Assembly: GCA_963691655.1 (NCBI GenBank)
Contig: OY829326.1
Location: 71,417,235-71,481,234, forward strand
DNA: 64,000 nt
Reading direction: 5' to 3'
From: Toxonevra muliebris
Taxonomy: Eukaryota > Arthropoda > Insecta > Diptera > Pallopteridae
Shown: one piece after another, positions 1 to 11,670 of the stretch
How positions within the stretch are numbered: the first letter of the stretch is position 1
Layout of the letters: every line of letters starts with the position of its first letter
Made by a program: the position numbers and the translations under genes
Notes under the pieces: generated by a model
What the model saw: only the letters and a program-made list of their open reading frames with translations
The model's database searches: none
What the model was told of the DNA's origin: nothing

Positions 1-72
1 AGACGGGAATCGAACCCGCAACCTTGTGGATGAAAGTCTTGTGCGCTATCCACTAGACTATCGAGGTCGTCC
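1..72 (-). mobile_element. tRNA-Glu-like SINE head (SINE-A), cut by the window edge
   Basis: Read on the minus strand, this stretch has a tRNA-like layout: a GTCTAGTGGATAG D-arm (A box), a CTTTCAT anticodon-type loop (TTC, as in tRNA-Glu), and a GGTTCGATTCCCG B box. The same head begins two longer repeats at 50623 and 53181, so I read it as the 5' end of a SINE rather than a free-standing tRNA gene. The body of the element lies left of position 1 and cannot be seen. A functional tRNA is unlikely because the anticodon stem pairs poorly in the related copies. Confidence 0.6.
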
Positions 73-420
73 ATATTCAATATAAGTAGTATAAAAAGAT
101 TTGACAAACATTTTGCTAGTGGTTCGTACAAAATTTTTAACCATTAAGGGAACTCTATAGCATTGATTACTATCATATATATGATAGCAAGCTCTCACCG
201 TCTTCTAATGCCCTTCATCATGTCTATAAGCTTACTCTGGTATTTCCTTGGAAAATGTCTGGAGTATTAGATTAATACTCAACGGAATACTTAGGATTGT
301 CTTAAATTTGAGTAACAGTTCCATGCAAGTTCCACATATCAAAATTTTAAAATTGTGAAATCAAAGAATTTTTCAACTCTGACTTTTCATTCTTTCCACA
401 AAGTTATGCTTACTCAGGAA
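73..420. other. Noncoding stretch
   Basis: No open frame or repeat could be supported here. The last eight bases (413-420, CTCAGGAA) are the left target-site duplication of the hAT-like element that follows. Confidence 0.5.
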
Positions 421-1306
421 TAGGGCAGCCAGATTTTTAAACCGTGAAATCAGTACATTAGACGTTGAAATCAGTACAAATCAGGCCAGTTTTTAATGCT
501 TTTATTATCTAGCAATTTTAATGTAATATAGTGATATAAACGTCCTGAAACTTTTTCTCCGATTTTGTGTGTTCATTTTATATTTTTTCTTCGTCGGAAG
601 AAAATGTTGATTGCGTATCAGTTTCCATATTTAGAGAATTGTGAGAGTTGAGGACAATAACACTGGAATACAGTGAAAATATAACATGAACCAAAGTATG
701 TTTTCTAAACTAGGTCGAATTTTGAGAAAAATTTCGAGTTTTCGAGATTTTTACTCAATCCTTGATTACTTTGCCATTTTTTATCCGATTGCTATCGTTT
801 TATGCAATGAAATGGTCTGTCGATTAAAAAAATAAAACTTTAAGTAAGTGAAACTGTAACCTGAAAAGCCGTTATTTTGTCATATCTCGAAAACTTACCC
901 AACGAATATGATTTTCGTGTTCAGCGTCCTCGATTTAGTTTAGAAAACATACTTTGGTTCATGTTATATTTTTAAAGTAAAATTTTGTATTTCAGTGTAA
1001 TCAAATTCAATTAATTACAAATTTCTTTCACTCATTTTGAAACTTACGCTAATCGACTTTTCTTCACGAAAATATTTCTTTGCTCCTCTCGATAGCAGCA
1101 ACGCGTATGTAATTTATATTGTGAACAATTAGAAGAAGAAACAAGCAGGATGAGGATTAAGGCTAAGAATTTGAAAAAGCAGTACAAAATCAGTACAAAT
1201 GCAAAAATTAGTACATTTTCGTACTGTTTTCGAGATTTAAAAAAATCAGTATCTAAAAAAAAAATCAGGACATGTACTGATAAAATCAGCACGTCTGGCT
1301 ACCCTA
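421..1306. mobile_element. Non-autonomous hAT-like element with 8-bp target duplication
   Basis: The ends are imperfect terminal inverted repeats: TAGGGCAGCCAGA on the left and the complement of TAGGGTAGCCAGA on the right. CTCAGGAA lies on both sides (413-420 and 1307-1314). An 8-bp duplication with TAGGG ends is the hAT pattern. CAGTACA motifs recur just inside both ends, as hAT subterminal repeats often do. No transposase frame is present. A second inverted-repeat element (661-997) has landed inside it. The family name is inferred from ends only. Confidence 0.75.
661..997. mobile_element. Inverted-repeat MITE nested in the hAT-like element
   Basis: Long inverted arms are visible: 661-718 (CACTGGAATACAG... 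then ATAACATGAACCAAAGTATG...) and about 921-997, its complement with few mismatches, ending CAGTG. TAA flanks both ends (658-660 and 998-1000), which would suit a 3-bp TWA target duplication of the PIF/Harbinger kind. The short duplication makes that assignment weak. There is no coding capacity. Confidence 0.65.
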
Positions 1307-3505
1307 CTCAGGAACCTCCTTATCATATAAATCTTTCCATTTTTCTCATTATATAAGTTGCTCTAACATACTTTCCCCAATAATGCTAAATTTGACTGTT
1401 CTTTTTACGTGCGAGTCGCAGGATCATAGAATGCACTGACTATGAAGAAGCAATCTACCTTTTAAGAACTAAGTATTTTTTCTTTTTTTCAAAAGTTTCT
1501 AAATTTCGCAGCACCGATCAAAATGACTGAAATTTTTATCGGGAAGGGAAAAGCCTGAGTTTTCTTCCAAAAAAACACCTTGGGTCTGCTAGTGCACTGT
1601 GGCAATCCCTGAAAAACTGAGTATTTTATATATAACAATTTAACATTCTTTAAATATAAGTTTCCATATTTGTCGCCCTCACTGTAAACTGTATAAAATA
1701 TTCGGAATTCTTTACATTTGACATAAAAAAAAATCTAAAAATAAAAATTGCATGCATACTTTGAACGCCAAAAAGCGAGAGATTTACATGCATAGGATTC
1801 AAATGAATAGAAAAACAGGATATACACCACAGCTTCAACATACACATATGCTAATGGCATGCATAAAGATAGGTGTATGTGTGTGTATGCGTGACGACGA
1901 TACTGATGTTGATGAGGATGTTTGGGCGTCGATACATACCTACCAGAAGAATGGAGGATCTTGTTATGCAGCGCATATTTTTGCACATTTTTTCTCGCAC
2001 TTTTTGGATCATTAAGTGTGAAATTTATGAATGCAACAGCAGCAGTAAGAAATTCTTCAGCAACAACGATAATATAGAAAAGGATAACAAAAAAAGGAAA
2101 ATTGAAAAAGCGTGGAACAAGTAAATTTTAATTTTATTGAGTTGTTTGTGCATTGCTGCCAACATACACATTTATTGACACTGAAGGGCGTAAATGTGTG
2201 TGTGTAGAACGCGCTAAAATATGCAAAAAAAAAAGGAAATGCAGTAAAATGTTATATCTATAAATATCGTGTTTAGGGTGTGGAATGAAAAAGGATATGA
2301 ATGCGTGAGTGTGTGTGCTTGCGTGCGTGCGAGCATGCGGGTTTGAGTATCAACACCTTTTTTTTTGTTTACGTTTTGTTTTTGTATTGTTTTTCGAAGC
2401 GCGCATACATATGCAAAATTTAATTTTTCCAGCTGAATGCGCAATTCGCTTTAGCTGCAATTTTATAATATTGAAATCATCGCTTATGCTCGTATGTAGT
2501 ACTTGTACATGCATATGGTTTGATCATTTGGCATTTAAGGCAATAACTGTCGAATATGTAAAATTTTTCCAATATGCAATAACTTGTCAATTTAAGCGAA
2601 ATTAATAAGCTGGAAATTTGTATGCAATCAATAATTTGACATGATCGTAAATATTATACATATGTACATCAGAATTTTTTCATTGAAAGCTGTAGTCCTC
2701 TATGATTGATTTAAAATCAATATTTCAAGGAGAGTTTTATTCAAATTGCTTAGTGTCATACTTACATTGAAAGAACAATTATCATTAAAATACTTGATTA
2801 TACCAGTGTTGGATGTAATTGTTAATTCTTGTATACAAGTTCGATATTTAGATGTATTTAATTTATCAATTAATGGAAAAATATCAGAAACAAAGTAGAT
2901 GAAAGATGTCCTCATCATTGCATTCATAAATTAATCTTCTTTTTATAGAACTTAAATTGATAGAGTTGAAATTTCACATTTCACGCTTTCATAGACCAAC
3001 GAAGTATGAAAAAAATTATAATATGGCAGCCCACTTCCGCGGCTGCCTGTGCCGCCATTTTACGTTCGCCATTTAAAATAAACATCTGATCTTACTGTCT
3101 AAAGTTTTCTTTATCGATACGTATAAATAAGAATGGAAAAACGACAACTGTCGTACAGTTACAGTTATTTTTAGCTCGAAAAGCATGTTTTGCAAAAATT
3201 TTAAACAACTAACTGAAAAAAAAGTGTTTTTATTTTCGAATTTTGTGTAATAAATATATTGCCGTGTGGACAAATTTGTGTCAGACGGTATGGGATAATA
3301 CCAAATAACTGTTTTTAAAAATTATTGCGAATGTATTTTAATTTATTCTCCAGATAATCGCCAAAGGTTACTACAGAGGTCAACCATGTAAATTAAAATA
3401 ACTGCACCTTAAACAAATTTATTTGAAAACACGTAGAATAAACGTTGTTCGGAATCACAAATACTTCCTCTGGGTATGTTTTTAATTGAAATAGGATGTA
3501 TTGGG
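1307..3505. other. Noncoding stretch with short TG/CA tracts
   Basis: Short TG-rich microsatellites occur near 1875-1895, 2195-2210 and 2305-2330. Open frames here are short and biased by these repeats, and I see no protein family in them. Confidence 0.5.
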
Positions 3506-3509
3506 AGTT

Positions 3510-3751
3510 TAAGGGTTAAAATCAAGCCTTGTGTTTTGAAAGTAGCAGAAGTGATTATGATTCCAAAGCCAGGAAATCCTAACACGATGTGTTTTGATAC
3601 AAACCAATTTCGTTCCTACCGGTTTTATCAAAGCTGACAGAAAAATTACTGATTTAACGATTAAACCAGGTATCATTGAAAAGGTACTAGAAGAGAAAAT
3701 CTTATGTTCTGCAGTGTTTTTAGACATGCCACAAGCATTTGATAAAGTCTA
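3510..3751 (+). mobile_element. Jockey-type LINE reverse transcriptase remnant
   Basis: Translation in shifting frames gives pieces KVAEVIMIPKPGNP, FRSYRFYQS and CSAVFLDMPQAFDKV. These match successive blocks of a Jockey-clade reverse transcriptase: the palm start (I.KPGK), SYRPISLLP, and FLDxxxAFDxV with the first catalytic Asp. The blocks sit too close together and are interrupted by stops, so the copy is internally deleted and dead. No ends or target duplication are visible. Confidence 0.6.
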
Positions 3752-3791
3752 ATGAAGCTTTCAACTCTCCTTCTTTTCGAAAGTACATACA

Positions 3792-4826
3792 TTGAGAGTA
3801 TGTACATTGTACAATATATTGAGAGTATACTGTAAAAATTTCAGACAAAAACTCAAAATATTAACGAGAGCGCCTATTATTACTAGAATTCCAACTCTTT
3901 ATCCAACCAGCGAAGACTGGGAGTCGGGTTCGGTAACTCGTAATGCTGGTATTACCATCTTTACCGATGGCTCAAAGATGGAGAATGGAACTGGAGCTGG
4001 TCTCTACTCCGAAGACCTGCAACTAAGGCGGTCGTATCGTCTTCCTGACAGCTGCAGCGTTTTTCAGTCAGAGATTTTTGCTATTGAGAAAGCAGCTCGA
4101 CTTCTACAAGACAGTACGATTCCTATTTCGAATATCACTATCTTTACTGACAGTCAGGCTGCAATGAAGGCAATAGAATCCAAAATAGTTAAATCGGAGA
4201 TTGTAAAGATATGTCGTGCTTCACTGATGGCCATTGAGCACCACAAGGACACTCTCTGCTGGGTTCCTGGACATAGCAATATTGAAGGGAACGAAATAGC
4301 AGATGAAATGGCCAGAAGGGGCTCTGAAATGGACATTAACGAGGCGGATACCTCTATACAATCTCCGATGTGTGAACTATTTAGGAAAATAGACGAGTAC
4401 ACCATAGCGGTGTCAAATGACGCTTGGACTAACCTAGATGACTGTATAGTTTCACGGGCCTTGTGGCCTAGGTTAGATAGAAAGAGGACAAATGTCCTCT
4501 TAGGGCACAACAAATCTGCAGTACGTCTGCTCACAGGAGTCATAACTGGACATTGTGCTATTGCACCAATGCTTCAATGGTGGCGCATTCCAACGAGCGG
4601 ACTGTGCAGAAGTTGTCATGATGAAGAAGAGACAGAATCTATTCTTCACTTTCTATGTCAATGTCCAAGGCTGCAGATGAGCAAACTCCAATGTTTGGGG
4701 TCGCGCTTTTTCAATAGTCTAACAGAGATAACGAAAGTGGAACTATCGGATCTTCTTACCTTCATCCGGAGAACCAAATGGTTCAATAAAGACATTACCT
4801 GGACAGCTGACGGAAACCGTGGTTAG
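3792..4826 (+). pseudogene. LINE pol 3' part: RNase H plus HCCH-like zinc region
   Basis: This open frame ends at a TAG and holds the C-terminal part of a non-LTR retrotransposon polyprotein of the RNase-H-bearing kind (I/LOA/R1 group). Seen in order: RNase H with FTDGSK (first Asp), SEIFAIEKA (Glu), FTDSQAA (Asp), and WVPGHSNIEGNEIADEMA (His and last Asp), so all catalytic positions are kept; then CRSCHDEE...ILHFLCQC, the terminal Cys/His cluster. Recognisable homology starts near 3880, and the listed ATG is arbitrary. The reverse transcriptase and endonuclease are missing, so this is a 5'-truncated copy. The 3' untranslated part runs to about 4930 and ends in a TATACATA-type repeat. It resembles the copy at 60643-62133 (FTDGSKM, LPDxCSxFQxEI). 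It cannot move on its own. Confidence 0.8.
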
Positions 4827-4934
4827 AGACGTGCCTCATCTGGGCAATTAAATGAGGGCAATCACAATGGACAATTAAGTCTCCTAGTGGAAGTGCGGGT
4901 TTATACATATATATACATACATGTATATATATTC

Positions 4935-5640
4935 GCGCACGCCGATGGAATAGCTCGTAAAGAAAAAAATTAAAGAGAATGATCTAAAATTCAAAAATAT
5001 ATTTTGGTTTCTTGGTCGGAAGTTGTGCTTTTGGATCTACAATAAAATAATTTTATATGTATAAAGAAGTCATCGAATCTTTTTGGACTTATGGATTTCA
5101 ACTTTGGTGATTATGTCAGTGAGACAACAATAATACAAAAATACGTTAATTCTCAGACTGTAATACTTCAACGACACGTAAAAGAACAGATTTATTATCC
5201 CGTCTTTCCTATCGAGTCAGAACGTAGGCTAAAACGTACAAATCCCAATGATCTTGATGGGCGATAACTTAAATATAGAGGCATAACACTTACAAAGAAT
5301 ATTTAAAAAATAAAAGTTATTTTCTGAGCTTTTGTTTTATAAATAAAAACAATTATTATTTGTGAGCAAAAAAAATTGATTTTGACTTTTATAATAATTT
5401 TTTGTAGTATTTGTATTTTTAAAAATATAAAAAAAAATATTTAACTTAACCTTTTTTTTAAAATAAAATTAACAATCTCAAACAAGAATGATTTTTATTT
5501 ATATTCTTCAATAAACAAAAATTATGTTAGAGCCGGTTAAGAATTTTAAATTAAATTTTGCCTAGTATAAAACTGGGTCTTATAAATCTATAAATCTAAT
5601 CTGCTCACAGAAAGAATGTTTTTTTATTTATTCTATAAAT
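4935..5640. other. AT-rich noncoding stretch
   Basis: Very AT-rich sequence with no supportable open frame. It separates two LINE 3' fragments. Confidence 0.5.
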
Positions 5641-6656
5641 TTAAAGCTGTGAGAAGGAGTTGGTTGGTGATTGTATTGATATAATAAATTCTGATCTTAC
5701 ATGTGTCAATCGCTGGGCTGCAGTGAATGGGTTATGCCTTAATCCAAAAAAATCAAAATGCATTGTTATAAACAAAAATAAAAAATTGGAATTGACTAAT
5801 GTGCCACGATTAAAACTAAATAATACTGATATTGATTTTGTTGATATGGCTAAGAATTTGGGACTAACTTTTAACAGAAATTTGAGTTGGAATGACCACA
5901 TCAACCGAGTTATTGGTTCCGTCTATTGTAAGCTTCGTGTCCTATGGACCACCCAGTATTTTACCCCTCTTTCGATTCGGTTGTTATTGGCTAAATCATA
6001 TCTTTTACCAAGTTTTCTTTATGGCTGTGAGATATTTGGGAACTGTGATAGTACAAGTCGGCGCAAACTTAACGTCCTATTCAACAATATTGCTAGATAT
6101 ATATACAAATTAAAACGGACTGACCACATATCTGAATATTCTAGACAAATTTTTGGTATATCATTTGATAACTTATTACAACTCAAAGCAACTCTTCAAC
6201 TACATAAAGTTATTTTTACAAAGGAACCCACTTACTTATTTAATAGATTGCGTTTCTCTCGTTCAAATCGTGGTAAACAACTAATACAGATTATATACTT
6301 ATGCCAAATATCTGAACGCCAATTCTTTGTGAGCTCAATACGTCTTTGGAACACGCTCCCCCATGAATTACAACTCTTAAGTAACGTCTTGCAATTTAAA
6401 AAGAAATTATTTCTATATCCGTCAAATAATCGTTAATTTAAAATATTTCCTGCTTTATACGTACATATGTACTTTTATTGTTATTTTATTCATTAATTCA
6501 TCATGTCATGTTTATTTTTACTGTATAATTTTTTTTTTCCCACCTAGGCTTAATTAATATAATTTTGTTATGACTAGTACTATAATATAAGACACTGTTC
6601 TTGTTGTACTAGGAATTCCTAAAAAAATCAAATAAATAAATAAATAAATAAATAAA
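5641..6656 (+). mobile_element. 5'-truncated LINE, reverse transcriptase C-terminus with (AAAT)n tail
   Basis: An uninterrupted frame of about 258 codons (5660-6436) encodes the part of a non-LTR reverse transcriptase just after the YADD box. Seen: INSDLTCVNRWAAVNGLCLNPKKSK (thumb start), MAKNLGLTFNRNLSWNDHINRV, LLAKSYLLPSFLYGCEIF, and near the end SSIRLWNTLPHEL, a pattern common at the C-terminus of CR1/Jockey-like enzymes. After the stop there are about 190 bp of 3' UTR and an (AAAT)n tail at about 6630-6656, where the element ends. Because the frame is still open, the insertion is probably fairly recent. The catalytic part is missing, so it was dead on arrival. The exact clade is uncertain. 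Confidence 0.8.
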
Positions 6657-6659
6657 TTA

Positions 6660-8045
6660 AATTTACAAATAAAAGAAAAAAAATGCACCCCAGTGACACA
6701 TATTTTTAGTTCGACTTAATAAACATAAAATACTTTCATTTTTCGCAAATATGTCACATTAATTTAATTATTCATAAAAAAAAAACTTTCTGCACAAATT
6801 ATGCTAATTTATAAATACAAATTTTACGATCGAAATAGGGCAAAAGAAATATTTTTACGACTTTCCAATAATATAAAAATTTTGCATAATTATATTTCGG
6901 GCCTGACAGTGGGCTTGAGATAATGTGCACATGTAAATCAGACCAATCAAAATTTTTGCAAATCTATAATACAAAAACGAGCTATAGAAAAACAGCTGTC
7001 AAACTTTTTCCAGAAAATTTAAAAATTTCGCAATCACAAAACAAAAAAAAAAAAGTCGTAAATGTCATCGCACTAAAGTTAATAAATATAATTTAAAGTT
7101 TAATGAAAGCGCGAAACTGCAAAGGAAAGGGGGAACACCCATCAAATGGGGAGAGAAAAAAAGTGATGAAAAAAAAAGGAAAGGTTTTAAATGCAGAAGC
7201 AAGCAACGCAAATGAAATGTCAAAATTGACATACCACTTTGGGTAGTGTGAAAGAACATAATTAGTTACGCTTGATTGAGGAATTTTTTCGCAGCTATAA
7301 AAATGCAATAAAAACGAAAACAACAACAATGATGAGGTGCACGCTTCATCTGACGAGTTTTATGCAAAAATAAAAATGCTTTCAGTATTTAGAAGGCATA
7401 GCAGGAATTTCATAAACTCAAAGAGAACAAGTTAGAAAGAGTGAAAGAGGCTAAATGCATGCGAGTAGAACAGTTTATTTTTATGTTTGTTGGCGAGTTT
7501 ATGTTAAATAATTTCGTACGTAAATTGTTTGACAAATCAACGCTTGACAGCAGCAAGCATAAACTTTACTTTTTTTATGGCATTTCAGGCGCAATGCAAA
7601 TTCGTTCGAAATTGCTGCAATATCGATGGAATTTATTTAGTGTATCAAATTAGATTTAAGCAAATTTTTTAAAATAAATTTTAACCATTTTGGAAAGTTT
7701 CTCGCCTATTATTGAGTTCAACTAATGCCAACTTTTCTAAATAATTATATGCATTATATTGAAATCATTGTTTTGTTAAATATTTTCTATAAATTGTTTT
7801 TATTATTAATATTAGGTTAAAAAGTACATAGTACACACGACCTGGTAGATCCTTTGTGAAACTGTTTTGTATTAGGCAAAATATATAAGTGGTATGCACA
7901 ATTGGCCCAATGGTCGGTTTTTGAGGCAATAAATCACGGGAAGCAGCTAAACCTTTAAACTCTTCATCAAAAATTTCAAATCAATTGGGTAGTGCCCCGC
8001 CCACTTCCAATTGTTAGTTTTTCAAATATAAATTATGTGTTGCAT
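6660..8045. other. AT-rich noncoding stretch
   Basis: No coding sequence or clear repeat could be supported. The stretch ends where the 169-bp tandem repeat begins. Confidence 0.45.
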
Positions 8046-8530
8046 ACTTTAGGGCTTGTTGTGTTCTATTTTTTAAATTAATATTTCACCTTTCTTAATC
8101 TATTTATACTAAAAATAAAACAGCATACTTTCGGGGTGAAATTCACCACTTTTCACCGGGCAGTACGAAAATTTAACCTAACCACCACAATATTTACAAG
8201 TTAAATAATAAATGTGCAGTATACTTTTAGTGTCCCATTTTTAATATTAAAAATTCACCTTTCTTAATCTGTTTATAGTAATAATAAGACAGCATACTTT
8301 CGATGTGCGATTCACCATCCTCCACCTAGCGGTACGAAAGCTTAACGTAACCAGAACAATATTTACAAACAAAATAATAAATATGCGGTATACTTTTAGG
8401 GTCCCACTTTTAATATTAAAAATTCACCTATGTTAATCAGTTTATTCTAATAACAAATTATCATACTTTCGGGGTGCAATTCACCACCCTTCACCTGGCT
8501 GCACGGAAGTTTAAAATAACCGCCGCAGCA
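8046..8530. repeat. Tandem repeat, about three copies of a 169-bp unit
   Basis: The landmark TTCACC recurs at 8085, 8254 and 8423, exactly 169 bp apart. Around each copy the same order is seen: TACTTTTAG.GTCCC, TTAATATTAAAAATTCACC, CAGTTTAT..TAATAA, CATACTTTCG.GGTG, AATTCACC, then ACGAAAGTTTAA.(C)TAACC. Copies differ by scattered substitutions. The first and last units fade at their outer edges. No coding potential is seen. Confidence 0.85.
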
Positions 8531-9178
8531 CTTCTGTGGCCATTTGACAAAACTTCTTCTCTCGAGATAAGAAAATTTTCCAAGATTTTTGTTTACATTA
8601 CATTAATTTTATTGCGCGTATTTTGGTCTAATCGCCATATTTCTATGGTTTTTGAAACAAAAGATATAGCAATCGCCAATCGATTTCTTTCAGTTCTTTT
8701 CGCAATTGCATTTGACAAAACAGCTTCTCTCAAAGAATATAAAAATTTTCAAAAATTTTAACAAAAACCGTTTAAAAAACCACCTGTTTCAATTTACATT
8801 TATCACATTTTTAGCAATTCCCATTCGACAAAACTGCTTCTTCCGAAAGAAGTCGTTTTGTCAAAAGCAAAATTTGCAAACCTTACTTTTTGTCTGAGAC
8901 AAACTGATTTTGCAATCATTTGATTGCGTACCTTCATAGCGACAAAACATCTTGTGTCAATTCAAGTCCTTTTGTAAAAACGAACATTAAAAAAGTGAAA
9001 CCTTATCTTAACACAAGTGCTTTTGAAAAAGGGGAAAAGAAGCTGTTTTGTTGTTCAACAGTAGCATAAAATCTAGTAATAAAACTTTCGCAGAAATGGA
9101 GCGAGGATAAAACAAGTAATTATGGCCAAAGAAGTGAATATCGGTTTTAAAAACAACCTGTGAAACAACCATGGTGAC

Positions 9179-9895
9179 ATGATACCACTTATTCAAAAGC
9201 AGCAAATAAAAATATGTAAAAAGGCCATCTGTACGGTTAACAGCTTCGAAAACTTTAAAAATGATGACGATTGTGAGGCTCAATGTTACTTATGTAATGA
9301 AATTATTGCAAAGTTCGACTCGTCATTTTGTACAGTGACTCCTGTCCAGAACAAAACCGCTACTCATATTTTTGCGCAATGTTTGAAAAAGTTTTGGAAG
9401 TTCATGCCAACATTGAAGAAATAGATCATAAATTTCTTGTTGTGGGTCACACGCATCTCAAGTATGACACAGTCCAAGCGCAAATTAAAAAAAAAAAAAA
9501 ATAGGAGAAAAATTCATATTCATACACATGACTGGGCAAGCTTAATATCGGCTACAAACAACAAATACATTGTTCTTGCATTGAACCAAGAGGACTTATT
9601 CGATTGTAATGCTTCGATTGTAATGAGAAAAGCAAATCTGGTATTTTTCAATACAAATTATCGCTACTCCCAGAAGATGCTTTTAAGTAGCTAGACATAA
9701 ATCCTCGTAGTGCAAAAGTGCCAACTCTACAATTGGATAAAAGTTACTCGTCTCCATTGGCCATATAACAAAACGGTACTTGTTGGACAAGCTATCACTG
9801 ATCAGTACACATTTACACCGTTTTATCAAAATATTAGAGCCAAAGGAGAACATCCGGTTGAAATCAATCCCGATCTTAACCAAGAAGAACCTTAA
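9179..9895 (+). pseudogene. Decayed transposon-associated protein (GHT..D-type region)
   Basis: Three overlapping frames read together resemble the C-terminal half of a protein family I recognise only loosely as common in insect genomes and probably transposon-encoded. Seen: a region where D.C.GQN would be expected but only PVQNKTATHIFAQCLK is left, then EEIDHKFLVVGHTHLKYDTVQAQI, then HTHDWASLI, VMRKANLVFF, and near the end a LLDKLSLI..HLHRF stretch. Frameshifts occur near 9430, 9490 and 9690. The flanking ACAAAAC motifs may be its element's subterminal repeats. I do not claim a function beyond probable transposase ancestry. Confidence 0.4.
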
Positions 9896-10007
9896 TAACG
9901 ATAAGTTTTTGTGTATTAAAATTGCAACGTATGTGATTTTTCACTTTGTGCTTCTTAAACTGAAGTAAAAGTGAAATTCTAAGTTTTTGTTTCAACTTAA
10001 AAAAATA

Positions 10008-11266
10008 TTGGGAGTATGAATGTATAAACTCGTAATTGTGACTAACTTCATATTTATCATACGCGCCATTTTTTTGACATTGACAGCTATTCTATCTCGA
10101 AGAGCGCCAAAAATACTATAAGAATTGATCTGTCAAATAATTTTCATAATTTTACAAAAGTGTTTTACTATAGCTGAAAATGTCGAATTTCATGCCAACA
10201 AAACAACATTTGCGGGAAGTTTTAATTTGCTTCTTCCATTTAAAGAAAAACGCAACTGAAGCACATCGTTTACTCACTGAAGCTTATCCTGACTGTGCTA
10301 TAGACGATAGAATGTGTCAGGTGTGGTATGCCCGTTTCAAAAGTGGTGATTTTGATGTTGAAGACAGGGAACGTTCAGGCGACCCGAAAAAGTTCGAAGA
10401 TGAAGAATTGAAGGCATTACTCGAAGAAGATTCATGTCAAACGCAACAACAACTAGCAGAATCTTTCGGAGTTGATCAATCAACCATTTCCAAACGATTA
10501 AAAGCATTGGGAATGGTTGAAAAGCAAGGGAATTGGGTACCGTACGATTTTTCACATGTGAACTGCTGATTGAACGACAGAAAAGTAAGGGTTTTCTGCA
10601 TCGTATTGTCACTGGCGATGAAAAGTGGATACGTTACGATAACCCAAAGCGTAAAAAATCATGGGGACCGCCCGGACATGCATCAACATCAACGGCAAAG
10701 CCAAACATCCATGGATCCAAGCTCATTCTGTGTATTTGGTGGGATATGAAAGGTGTCGGGTATTATGAGCTGTTGAAACCGAATGAAACGATCACTGGCG
10801 ACCGTTACCGACTACAATTGATGCGTTTGAGCCGAGCATTAAAGGATAAGAGGCCAGAATATGAGAATAGACACGACGAAGTTATTCTTCAGCACGACAA
10901 TGCTCGGCCGCATGTTGTAAGCCAAGCAAAAACATACTTGGAAACGCTGAAATGGGAAGTGCTACCCCACCCGCCGTATTTTCCAGACATTGCTCCTTCT
11001 GATTAACACTTGTTCCGATCGATGACAGATGGCCTGGCTGAACAGCTCTTCCGTTCTTTCGAAGAACTCAAAAAATGGGTCGATTCGTGGATACCCTCAA
11101 AAGATGAGGAGTTCTTTCGACACGGAATCCGTATGCTACCAGAAAGATGGGAAAAGGTTGTGGCTAACGATGGACAATACTTTAAAGAATAAATTTATAA
11201 TCACTTTTTCACAATAAATGTCAAAATTACGAAAAAAAATACGAGTTTATACATTCATACTCCCAA
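10008..11266 (+). mobile_element. mariner transposon with perfect 27-bp terminal repeats
   Basis: The left end at 10008 starts TTGGGAGTATGAATGTATAA. Its exact complement closes the element at 11266, with 27 identical bases. TA lies immediately outside each end (10006-10007 and 11267-11268), the standard mariner target duplication. The size, about 1.26 kb, is right for a full-length element. Perfect ends with a damaged transposase suggest a fairly young copy that could be mobilised only if an active relative exists. Confidence 0.95.
10180..11192 (+). pseudogene. mariner transposase, frameshifted and interrupted
   Basis: The ATG at 10180 opens a mariner transposase. The N-terminal part (about 129 codons) has the two DNA-binding helix-turn-helix regions, including QTQQQLAESFGVDQSTISKRL and the linker GNWVPYD. 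At about 10545 roughly ten codons are missing and the frame shifts. The second frame carries the catalytic core: VTGDEKW (first Asp), LQHDNARPH (second Asp) and FPDIAPSD (third Asp, the D of the DD34D type). The codon after APSD is TAA (11004-11006) where family members have Tyr. The same frame then continues with HLFRSM to RWEKVVANDGQYFKE and a stop near 11192. All catalytic Asps are kept, but the protein cannot be made whole. Motifs fit the mellifera-like subfamily best. Confidence 0.93.
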
Positions 11267-11670
11267 TATTTTTTATTTATAAACCCAAAAAAAATTTATT
11301 TTTTATTTATTATTTGGCTATTGTATTTTAAAAGTCGAATGTTTTTTTTAATATGTAAAATCGAAATACTTTTTGTCAAATCAACTTCTTTAATTTTTTT
11401 TTTTACACTTCAGTTTAACAAAATAACTTGTCTTGATTTAAGTGAATAAGACAATTTTATTTTTTAATCAAAACAATTTTAACAAAACAACTTATGTGAT
11501 ATAAGCCATTTCTTTTTTTTGCTAAAAACGCATTTGATTTTGGCGCAGTTTTTTAAAAAGAAACTATTGTTCTTAAAAGGAAAAAAAGATCGCAAAATGT
11601 TTGTCAGATATTTGTGTATAAAGTCTAACTATAACATTTCTTTCATTTTCCGTATAAAAACTTCTGCGAG

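Noticed and set aside
1..72. Functional tRNA-Glu gene
   Set aside because: The same sequence heads two longer repeats with target duplications, the acceptor end lies outside the window, and the anticodon stem of the full copies pairs poorly. A SINE explains it better.
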